Assembly (NCBI GenBank): GCA_905250115.1
Contig: CAJNOI010000091.1
Coordinates: forward strand, 62,001-126,000
Reading direction: 5' to 3'
DNA: 64,000 nucleotides
DNA from: Adineta steineri
Taxonomy: Eukaryota; Rotifera; Eurotatoria; Adinetida; Adinetidae
This document shows, piece after piece, positions 23,826 to 34,079 of this stretch. The position numbers were made by a program, and so were the translations under genes. A model generated the notes under the pieces. It worked only from the letters and a program-made list of their open reading frames with translations. It was not told where the DNA came from and searched no databases. Positions within the stretch are counted from its first letter, which is position 1; the number at the start of each line of letters is the position of its first letter.

Positions 23826-26182
23826 TTAGCGTATCACCCTGTTATTTCGTAGAGCATCGTCAAGATGTTGTACTTCTCCATCTCCAATTTCGTCATTCCC
23901 CTCGAAATTCAGTGTGGTGAGTGTCTATATTAAGAAGTGCAAACAGTTATGTGAAATAGGTGAAGAGTGAATGACTATTACTTTATTATCTTGTAGTGCA
24001 TCAATGAGATGTCGAGCTCCTTCGTCTCCGACTCTGTTCCATCCGAGATCCAATGTGGTGAGTGCCTATATGAGAAAGTGCAAACAGTTATATGAAATAA
24101 GTGATGAGTGAATGGACAATACTCTGTTAATTCGTAGCGCATCACCGAGATGTTGTGCTCCTTCATCTCCGATGTAGTTGTTTTGGAGATTTAGTGTCGT
24201 GAGTGTCTATATGAGAATATACAAATAAGTATGTGAAATAGGTGAAGAGTGAATGAATGTTACTGTGTTAATTCGAAGTGCATCACCAAGATATTGCACT
24301 CCTTTAGCTCCGATGTCGTTCGAATCGAGACCCAGTGTGGTGAGTGTCTATATGAGAAAGTGCAAATATATATGTGAAATAGGTGAGCATTGAATGAGTA
24401 ATACCGTGTTAATTCGTAGTGCATCACCGAGATGCTGTGCTCCTTGAGCTCCGATTTTGTTCAAGTCGAGGAGTAGTGTGGTGAGTGTCTGTATAAGAAA
24501 AAACAAATAATTATGTGAAATAGGTGAAGAATGAATGAATATTACTGTGTTAATTCGAAGTGCATTACTGAGATGTTGTACTCCTTTAGCTCCGATGCTG
24601 CTCGAATGGAGATCCAGTGTGGTGAGTGTCTGTATTAGAGAGGACAAATAGTTATATGAAATAGGTATAGAATGAGTGAGTGATACTGTATTAGTTCGTA
24701 GGGCATCACAGAGATGCTGTGCTCCTTCATATCCAATATCGTTGCCTGCGAGATTCAGTGTAATGAGTGTCTATGTAAGAAAGTCAAAATATTTATGTGA
24801 AATAGGTGAAGAGTGAATGAATATTACAGTGTTAATTTGTAGCGCACCACAGAGATGCTGTGCTCCTTTATGTCCGATATCGTTACCTACGAGATTCAGT
24901 GTGATGAGTGTCTGTATGAGAAAGTACAAATATTTATATGAAATAAGTGAAGAGGGAATAGATACTACTGTGTTAATTCGTAACGCGTCACCGATATGTT
25001 GTACTCCTTCATCTCCTATGTAGTTGTCTCGGAGCTCCAGTGTGGTGAGTGTCTATATGAGAAAGGGCAAATTACTATGTGAGATAGGTAAAGAATGAGT
25101 GAGTGATACTGTGTTAATTCGTAGTGCATCGCCGAGATGTTGTGCTCCTTTATCTCCCATTCTGTTATACTGGAGATTCAGTGTGGTGAGTGTCTATATG
25201 AGAAAGTACAAATTACGATGTGAAATAGGTGAAGAGTGAATGAATATTACTGTGTTAATTCGAAGTGCATCACTGAGATGTTGTACTCCTTCGGCCTCGA
25301 TATCGTTGACTGCGAGATTCAGTGTAATGAGTGTCTATAAGAGAAAGTACAAATATTTATGCTTAATAGGTAAAGAATGAGAGACTGATAGTGTGTTATG
25401 TTGTAGGGTATCACCTAGATGTTGTACTCCTTCATCTCCGATTCCGTTGCCCTCGAGAAGCAGTGTAGTAAGTGTCTGTATGAGAAAGTACATATAGTTA
25501 TATGAATCAGGAGATGAGTAAATGAATATTACTGTATTAATTTGTAATGCATCACCGAGATGTTGTGCTCCTTCAGCTCCAATATAGCTGTACTTGAGAT
25601 CCAGTGTGGTGAGTGTCTTTATGAGAAATGGCAAATTACTATGTGAGATAGATGAAGAGTGAATGAATATTACTGTGTTAATTCGAAGTGCATCACAGAG
25701 ATGCTGTGTTCCTGCCTCTCCGATATCGTTGCCTGCGAGATTCAATGTGATGAGTGTCTGTATGAGAAAGTACAAATAGTTATATGAAATAGGTAAAGAA
25801 TGAGTGAGTGATACTATGTTAATTCGTAGGGCATCAGCGAGACGTTGTATTCCTTCATATGTGATTTTGTTCCACGCGAGATTCAGTGTAATGAGTGTCT
25901 ATATGAGAAAGTACCTATAGTTATATGAATAAGGGGAAGAGTAAATGAATATTACTGTGTTAATTCGTAGTGCATCACCCAGATAGTGTGCTCCTTTATC
26001 ACCGATTTCGTTGTCCTGGAGATCCAGTGCGGTGAGTGTCTATATAAGAAAGTACAAAAATTATCTGAAGCAGATGAAGAGTGAATGAGTATTACTGTGT
26101 TATTTCGTAGCGCATCACTAAGATTCTGTGCTTCTTTAGGTCCGAATTTGTTCTTAGCGAGTTCCAATGTGGTGAGTATCTG
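23826..26182 (-). CDS. LRR (ribonuclease-inhibitor type) protein, one repeat per exon; 5' end not found
   Basis: Seventeen consecutive exons, each 84 nt and phase 0, encode one 28-residue LRR of the form TLTTLDL-x-N-x-IG-x-x-GAQHLGDALRINT. The last exon ends RNNRVIR with a stop at 23826-23828, so the C-terminus is defined. Donors are mostly GTAATA or GTATCA and acceptors ATACAG or ATATAG, with ~57-bp introns. Repeats of this type are found in NLRC3-like and RNase-inhibitor proteins and form a curved protein-binding solenoid. No NACHT or other N-terminal domain was seen upstream, so the gene is either incomplete or its head lies far away. The exon near 25390-25475 has CT in place of the donor GT. 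Confidence 0.75.
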
Positions 26183-26330
26183 TATAACAAAGTACAAATA
26201 GTTATATGAAACAAGTAAAGTGTGAATAAATATCAGTGTGTTATATCGCGGTGCATCAGCGAGATGTTGTGCTCTTTCATCTTCGATTTGGTTTTAGGAG
26301 AGGTGCAGTATGGTGCGTGTTTCTGTGTGG
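23826..26330 (-). repeat. Tandem array of 18 LRR exon-intron units, 141 bp each
   Basis: Exon and intron are duplicated together with a regular period of 141 bp (for example the GTGTTA exon ends at 24265 and 24406). Intron sequence is nearly as conserved as exon sequence, with the same TTCACCTATTTCACATA core on the coding strand. The outermost unit (about 26235-26330) carries an in-frame TAA and a CT donor and looks dead. Confidence 0.9.
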
Positions 26331-28379
26331 TTCTCGAAATGAATATGAGAGGGGACTTTAGTATGATGTTGCTATTATTATCTGTTCTCTATCGGTATTC
26401 TGGAGATATGGATTTGAGATAAAAGGGATGCTATGGGATTGTCCACTAGTTCGAAGAAATTGGAAGTTGTGAGTGGGAAAAGATTAAACCTATGACGTTT
26501 TTATCAAGAATGAACAGTGATTCCCGGCGTCGTTTAGGAATGTTATCGGGATAGAGAAGGGACTAAATGGAGGAACTTCTAACCAATCGCCAACTAGTTG
26601 ATGAATGAACCTTCGGTAATGAATGGAAGAACCCTACTGTGATGGAGCGTTTCGTGGTAATAAGGGAATCCCTTAAAGGTGAAGTTTTATCGGTGTGAAG
26701 TAATTTTCTTGAAATCCTTGTTCTTTATTTATTCCTGATTTGTTTGATCGTTAAATTCATATCACAAGTGGCGATTTTAGTTATTTGTTTTTTAATAGGT
26801 TAAGTGGTATGAGGCTGTCCTATAATCAATAGTAGCAGTAGCTTGTGAAGGTAGACGTGTATTTGACAACGTGGAAAAGATGAGATCATGTAATAAAGAA
26901 AAGTCAAACGATCATGATAACTGAGAAGAGTGATTTTCTCGTTAGTTATTCATATGAGATGAAGTCGCTGATATTCATCGCCATCATCTGTAGAATATGA
27001 GTATTGAGATGCTTACAAAAGAAAGGGCAAAAATAAACAAAGGCATGTTTTTATATTGGTTTAGTGCTAGGACTCATGTTTCGCAACCACACAAGACTTC
27101 TAGCGCCAAAAGTCGAAGAATCAGATCTCGTATTATTCCACAGTTAGGTGGGTACACAACGCATATAGTATCTACATCTCAAACTCATCGTCACCATCAA
27201 ATTAGAGCAATCCTATCCCAAGGACAAATCAACAGTTATACGAAGAGAACATATCATTTGGTCATATTCGATTTCTCTCAATCTCACAAGTCAAAATCTG
27301 ACTGCATGGTTTCCTTAATTAAGTTTCCTAACGAACAAACAAACGTATTCGTATCTCCACTCATCCACGCCTGTTACGACTTTTACCCAGTACCAGCTAA
27401 CGAGTAAATGAAAAAATGAAGAAACATACGAATGAATGTTTGTTCGGGTACCAACTTGAGACTTAACCTTCTTATAAGTCGAGGGCATAATGACTGATAG
27501 AGTATTCTATCGTTCTACAGGTTATTTGTCTACTATTTTATGAGACTTATAGATCATTATGGTGAAAGAAATCTTGACGATTGATGAAAATTAGCCGGAG
27601 ATAATAAGAAAAAGCCTTACCTTATATCGATCGTAGGTGTCAACAATTTGGTTGAGTCGCTGACACACATTTCGCATAGAACACACCAGAGTGAAATCAC
27701 TCTGATGATCCAAAATTCGGTAGACAAGCTCTACCGGTAATGTAACCAAATTTGACATGATTTTGTTTGTCTCCGATAGAAACTGTTGAAATGTATGGTG
27801 TGTTATTGTTTTTCTTTCTTCTTTTAAAATGCGTATTTACTTCACGTGTATTGTATTTTTCTTTTGATGGTGCAATTACGCATTCAAAGGAAGAAAGGTA
27901 GAAGAAAAAAGGCGACAACAAAATGTCCTTCTTGTACAAATAGGTAGGAGTAACGTCTTGACTGATTGAAGTTTAGGGATACGATGGTGTATAAGAAATA
28001 TGAAAATATGACACTCCTCATCACAAGTAAAGATTTCTACTTGGTTACTGAAAAAGCGATAGTAAGAAACTATGTTCGCACTCACTTGTTGTTTTTTTAT
28101 CAAAGGATTTGTAAAAAAATGTATTTTAAAAGAATAAACAAAATACTTTCTTGTTGAATGATTGTGTATCGCCATTTATCAGTGTCTCTCGGTATCATAT
28201 GAGCTATTTTCATTGTGGTTTGCATTAAAATATTTATTCATACGTTATGAATTAATGCATTGGCTAATCTTTAATTAATACCCTCAAAATTTTTCTTTAT
28301 CTGTCATTAATTTAAAATTATTTTCATTTCGTCATTCTTCTACATATAATTTTTCTAACTTGGAAGCAAAACTCGCAGA
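26331..28379. other. Interval without a recognised gene
   Basis: Contains a 136-codon plus-strand ORF (26997-27407) of improbable composition, which I do not accept as a gene. On the minus strand, 27397-27370 shows a short match to the 18S rRNA 3' end (see findings). Confidence 0.4.
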
Positions 28380-29188
28380 ATGAATGTGTCTGAAAATACA
28401 AATATTACTAATCTTTGATATTTCATCTATTCTCCTGCATCTTATCGTGTTATTCCTTTATAAACACCGCTTTTATGATTCCATCAGTAATAGATTCACA
28501 CAGATTAAAATCAACTATTCATTGGTCTATTGGATTATGTAAAACTAGGTCGTTTATTGAGACTGTGTCTTCTTGTATGCTGAATCTTTTAGTTGTAGGG
28601 GCATCATTTGAACGACATCTTCTCATTCTTCATGTTAATCTATTCAATGTAAAATAGAAAAACTTTTATTTTCATTATATGTCACCGATTCTCATCACCA
28701 TTTATATTTTCATATTTTATATTTATTCCAGCTTTTGCTTTCCATGTGAACATCAAGTAGATTTTGTCAATAACGTATGTTATTATGGTTGCCAGTCAAG
28801 GGATCCACTACTGAGTATGTGGCAAACAAGTATTCATGCCTTAGTTTCAACGATATTTGCATTGTTATGTAATGGTGCCGTGTTGTTTGGAGTTTATCGA
28901 TCAAAAACTCGTCTTCGATAATCAATAGTTTGGCGAAAATATCGATTAATGACCTTTCAACGTGTTTCTATTGCATTTCTCTATCTTGTAGTTAATCTAC
29001 TATTTGCGATTGCCTATGTATGGATTTTAGTAGCTCCGGGACCTTTCATATTCACGTTACTGCAACAGGTTGGTTTTTTCACATATTTTGTTCCGTTACT
29101 AATTCCTTTTGTGTGTTTGTGTTCAATATCACAATTGGGATCGAAAATCAAGAAAATTCTACATCGTCGAATAGTACCTGTTAGTTAG
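28380..29188 (+). pseudogene. Rotifer-type GPCR pseudogene
   Basis: One reading frame from 28415 to 29188 is interrupted by two stop codons (28655-28657 and 28919-28921) with no frameshift between the three parts. It matches the rotifer orphan GPCR pattern: an ASFERHLLILH block at the end of TM3, a CEHQVDF-x-CYYGC second extracellular loop, TM5, a WRKYRLMTFQ third loop, TM6 with FLYLVVNLLF, and a short TM7 region ending KIKKIL. An ATG at 28380 opens a short Asn/Thr-rich stretch, then a TGA. The TM1 part is shifted or lost. No splice sites remove the stops in frame. Confidence 0.75.
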
Positions 29189-30642
29189 CAAATGCAACCA
29201 AGAGCGATTCGCCTTGTGAAGACTCAAGTGCAATAAAAAGCATTTTGTGTAGAAGAACCAAACTAAATAACATTTTGTCGTTATTTTCAGTATATTCATA
29301 TAGTTTTGTGTGAATGTTGTATATCCTAATGTATACATAATTGTGACGAAAATGGAAGAGATTAAGGGATAGTGTAGAGTTTTTTCACCTTATATTCAAA
29401 ATAAACCTACAGATGAAAATAACAAAACGAAGGATCAAATCAATTGAATTATTTCAATGACATCATATTTGATATGAACAGAAACCATCTTATTGCTGAT
29501 AATGTGAATCATCGGATCCATAAGGTTTTATTCACTTCTTATCAAAGATCTTTTCGGATTTTTTTGTTTCGAAAAACTCTTTCAACGTCAATTGAAAAAT
29601 AAAAAATAACTTTTTTCTCTATTAAATAAAGTTGAGAAAATAAAAAACTAATGAATCTTTTATTATGTTTTCAAATTTTTTATTTTTATTCTTTACTTCA
29701 TAACAAAAACTTTCAAGAGACTTGATGTATATATTATCATAGTGTTTAACGTTTTCTACTACACCATATATAAATTTCAAAGAAAATGAATGAATTTATT
29801 TTCGAAACCAATTATTTTATGTATGATTATATAAATAGTTTCTTAAAATCATGCTTTATTTCAAAGCACTCATACTAGTTGTTCTCGATGATAAACCCTG
29901 AAACACTCACCTGGGTGAAGGTGAGACTATTGGAGGGTACAGCATAAAGTGAAGATGCTACGGACTAGAACTTTAAAACTCGAATAATAAATTTATAGGT
30001 TTCAAACTCGAACCGATTTAACGATTTCTATACTATTCTTCAAGCGTTTAGCTACAATATGAAAGCCAAGAGTCATTGACTATTCATGTGCGAGGTTAAG
30101 GGGATATACAAGAAAGAAAAGAAAAAAAAAGAAGAGCAAGAAAAAGAAAAAGAACAAAAATGAAGGAAAGAAAGGAGAGAAGAAAAAATACAAAATGAAA
30201 AATGAAGATGAGAGACGAGATGGTGGATATTAGAAGTGACTACTCTATGATTACTATTCACTCTGTTTTTACGACCCTCTTCAATCGGTAACTAATTCAT
30301 CAATGCTAACCATTTTAAAATGATTTGCATTGATGTGAAGAATTGTGTATAGTGGTGATATCAGTATAGATTGTCTGAGGCTCTTACTATTTTAAAGCAA
30401 ATATTCTTATAAGAAAAATGCTCCATTATATGCATAGTTTTAGTATTACAGCAAACGTTAGTAATCTTAAATTACTTATGAAAGACGCTTAATGATTTTT
30501 TAAAGCGTGCTTGACATTTATGGGTCGGTAAGATGACATGTATCAATAATATTATAACTTCTATAAACTATTCTTTATTCAAGGAAATAAAAAAAATACA
30601 TTAAAAAGTCTCAAGTCTTTTGTTCTTCTAGAAATTGTGCTT
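29189..30642. other. Noncoding AT-rich interval
   Basis: No gene seen. A purine-rich GAAA/AGAA tract lies at 30110-30200. Confidence 0.45.
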
Positions 30643-30870
30643 TCAACATTTATAGCCAATTTGACATCCTGTACAAGTACCTCCATCTGTTGTAAACTGT
30701 GCGCCATTGAATGGATTCTTTCCAACCTTCACTTGTTTTCCAGCTTTATCTTTACAACAGCAAGTGGTATCAACGACTGAGCAACATTCAGCTTCAACCT
30801 TGCCAGTCATCGATATTATCACCATCAATACCATAACCATCATCAACATCGTTGTTGAAAAGCGCTTCAT
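30643..30870 (-). CDS. Small secreted cysteine-rich peptide
   Basis: A 75-aa intronless ORF. Residues 1 to about 27 form a signal peptide (Met/Val/Ile-rich, ending KVEA). The mature ~48 residues contain eight Cys arranged ECC...TCCC...TCTGC...KC, with Gly/Lys-rich spacers, compatible with a compact disulphide-bonded peptide. It could be an antimicrobial, toxin-like or signalling peptide; the sequence alone does not say. The strong signal peptide and the ordered Cys pattern argue that it is real despite its length. Confidence 0.6.
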   Translation of the reverse strand: MKRFSTTMLMMVMVLMVIISMTGKVEAECCSVVDTTCCCKDKAGKQVKVGKNPFNGAQFTTDGGTCTGCQIGYKC

Positions 30871-31370
30871 ATTAGTTGAAATTTGTTTTGGAATAATATA
30901 TTGTATGTAAAATAAATCTTTTTGAGTAAAGTGAATACGCTAAAATAGACAAATATTGAACAATAAACCTATGTTTATATGTATACGACAGACATTGGAA
31001 GCAAGAATTATATTAATGAGGAAAATTGTAGGAAAAAGCTATGTACTAATTACAGATATATATTACTTGACTCCCTTCAATAGAATATGAACTGGTCATC
31101 GATTTTTTAAGAAAAGAATTGATCGTTAAACTCAGTTTTAAAAAAACTGGCTGTTGTGGTCAGCCTTCATATTATTACTGATTGAAAAAACCGAGAACTG
31201 TCATAGGTCAATCCCAGTCAATATTTTCATCTATTCTTCATTGTTTGATTGAGTTCTAAAATTGAACTTACCAGAGTTTGAAGAAATATGCGATGAATAC
31301 ACTAGCCAGATATAAAATAGTTATGAATTTGAGCTCGCCTTTTATAGTTATGCTAAGAGTAAATAAATAT
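30871..31370. other. Noncoding interval
   Basis: AT-rich; presumably includes the promoter of the minus-strand Cys-rich peptide. No other signal seen. Confidence 0.4.
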
Positions 31371-31815
31371 ATTTTTCATCGCAATTCTTCAAAAATAGTA
31401 AGCAATCTTCCCTATCCATTTATCAACCAAAATAGTACGTTTCACTTAAAGTTGTAGAATGAGTGGTTTATGCGTAATATTTTCAACCATGATACTCTTC
31501 GTACTTATTTAAAAATAGTACGTTTTACTCAAGGTTGTAGAGTGAGTGAGTTAAGCGTAAATATTTTCATATATGATATTCGTCGCAATTCTTCAAAAAT
31601 AATAAGCAATCTTCCCTATCCATTTATCAACCGAAATAGTACGTTTCACTTAAAGTTGTAGAATGAGTGGTTTATGCGTAGTATTTTTAACCATAATACT
31701 CTTCGTACTTATTCAAAAATAGTAAACAATCTTCCTTATCCATTCATCGATCACAATAGTACGTTCTACTCAAGGTTGTAAAGTGAGTGGTTTATACGTA
31801 AATATTTTCAAATGT
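31370..31815. repeat. Minisatellite-like tandem repeat
   Basis: Blocks containing CAATCTTCC-TATCCATTTATC-AA-AATAGTACGTT and AGTGAGTGGTTTATGCGTA recur several times. The segment starting GCAATTCTTC at 31381 recurs at 31584, a period near 203 bp, with shorter sub-repeats in between. Copies differ by scattered substitutions. Noncoding. Confidence 0.75.
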
Positions 31816-32496
31816 GTTAATCGCTACGGTTATTTATAGATCGATCTATATTATAAAAAAAATTTTTACTATATTAAGATTGAGATTCTTGGTGGATATA
31901 AACTTCAAGCCTCTCTACAAAAATAAGAAGACATTACAAACAAAAATGTTATTCCAATTTATCTATAATGAAGAACTCATTTATAAATATGTTATTTCGA
32001 TAAATCTAAACGTCTTTTAACGAAAAAAAGATTAGATCAATCTCTTATTATCCAACGACAAGAACTAGAGAGTATAATCACATCGAATGAAATAAGATGG
32101 CAGAGTGAAATTTTTGTGAATAAAAATCTTCTATAAAGAAAAGAAATTGTATGAGAAGTATCTAACAAGTTCTTGTTGCTTTAAAATTAAAAGAATTGTT
32201 TACAAAACTATTTTATGATTCTAATAAAATAATCCATATTGATCTGTTTAAAGTTTGTTCCCGGGTTATTATAAATATAACTATGTGAGTATAGTAATAT
32301 AGTACAAGGCTTTTTCATTATTTAATAAAATCTTCACAAGAAATTATCAATGACAATATGTTTAGTCTTCTTCATTTGTAATTCGAAATAGAAAAAATTT
32401 CAATCCACTTTAGCTATGTATCCCTTAGATTGGTTGAACGATAGAACTTGTATTGCATCAAATATTTGTTCTGTAAGTTTTAAGTTGATTTGTGAC

Positions 32497-32909
32497 CAGT
32501 GATGTCAACTGTCATAGTCAGAAAACCGGAATTATAATGTGTAAATTCGGAAACTTTTTTTTGTTGAATCGGGAAAAATTTTTAACAGTTAATTTCTACC
32601 GACTAAAATAAATTTCTCTAAATCTTGTTCTCAGTTATACCACTTATTATTTTCAAAAAAACGCACATTTCAATATATCAAAAGAGAATCAACATCAAAA
32701 TTCTAAATATAATAAACTAAATATGTAAGTATAAGCCACTGAGCCGCTGTCAAATAAAAAACTTTTTTTTTGAGTATGAACAGATAAATAAAATTTAGCT
32801 CAATAAAAATAATCTAAAATCCGGATAAATCGGGAAACCCGGAAAAAATCCAGGAAAAGTGGGAAAATCCGGAATTTTTCTGAAAAAACCGAAAGAGCTG
32901 GCAACACTG
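32497..32909. mobile_element. Degenerate hAT-type MITE
   Basis: Left end CAGTGATGTCAACTG and inverted right end CAGTGTTGCCAGCTC agree at 11 of 15 positions. Flanking octamers TTTGTGAC (32489-32496) and ATTGGGAC (32910-32917) agree at 6 of 8, consistent with an old 8-bp duplication. The interior has many CCGG-AAA motifs (AATCCGG, GGGAAA) and no ORF. The copy is older than those at 7531 and 16875. Confidence 0.65.
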
Positions 32910-34079
32910 ATTGGGACAAGGATCAAATCAGTTGTTTACTCCTGCTGATTTATCATTTAATATGGAACGAAATCTTTGTGTGAGTGATTGAATAAATAGT
33001 CGAATCCAAAAATTTGATTTTATTTCTTAATGAATATTCAATCAAAAAAAAAATTTCTTTCTTTGTTTTTCTCTCAAAAAATGTTTATAAATGAAATTAA
33101 AATTATAAAACTCTTCTGGATAAGAAAAACAAGAATTATCAACAGATTAAGAAATATATTTCGATCTGATTGATTATATAAAAAAATTATTTTTTATTAG
33201 TTGAGAGTGTGGTTGTCGGGGTTGGTGTAGGTGTGAAAGAGCAACATATTCAAACCCACACCTTTTGAACTTAAACTTTCACAAGTCTAGTTCTACTTCA
33301 CATAATATCGTTTGATAGATTATTTAATAAGCTTCCAAACACTTCTCTCTTATCACAAAATTCATTTTTTAACTGCTATCATGAATACAGTGAAGTTAGT
33401 GATGCATGATAATATATTTATAAATGGTTATTTTCACTATTCTGAGTGTACAATCGTTTCTTGTCGGTACAAAAATAGTATTATATGCATAAATTACAAA
33501 GATAATGTACCATATTATCAATTATGAAAAGATTTTCTAGCTTAGACTTTAACAATTTTTAAAATTATCAGCAATATAATTCTTTTGAATATTTTGTACA
33601 AAATGCTTTCCTTTGTTCAATAGAAAACATCAAAGTCTTTTGCGATGTTCTTAAGCCAACAACTATTTCACGTTTATTGATACGAAGTTTATAATATATT
33701 AAATTTAGAAAAGTTTCCTCTTCATTTCTTTTGTCAAAATAAATTCCTCGTCATCATAAAACGATAAGACAATGTATGGCGAAGGAAAAAAAACATTTGC
33801 TGAATGAATCATATTTCTTTACCTATAGTACCTCACTCATACAGTGTCGCCCGCATATTGACATACTGCAGTAATTACGCAGGTAAAAGCAAGAGAAAGT
33901 TGAAAAGAATAACTACACAAAGAAACAGTTCGTTGGCTGTTGTTTTGCTCGTTCTGTCGTCAACGTTGTTGATAAACTTGGTTGTATTGCTCTGTCTACT
34001 ACTCTCCACAATAATATTTCCTAAACTAACTAGTTGAAGTTTATTCTAGAATATTAACAAAAATACAGCAAACTTCACA
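32910..34079. other. Noncoding flank of ART-TPR gene
   Basis: AT-rich. Includes a weak GTGTGGG-type inverted pair at 33222-33264. No additional gene accepted. Confidence 0.4.

Noticed and set aside
26997..27407. 136-codon plus-strand ORF
   Set aside because: No start context, domain or signal peptide; unusual composition; no neighbouring exons. Probably a chance ORF, possibly overlapping a minus-strand rDNA scrap.
29885..29935. CTCACCTGGGTGAAGGTGAG hairpin considered as a small RNA gene
   Set aside because: The stem is only six base pairs and nothing around it fits tRNA, snRNA or snoRNA signals.
33804..34037. 77-codon ORF with a hydrophobic segment just upstream of the ART-TPR gene
   Set aside because: Not joined in frame to the downstream gene and no signal of conservation; the hydrophobic run is common in AT-rich frames.
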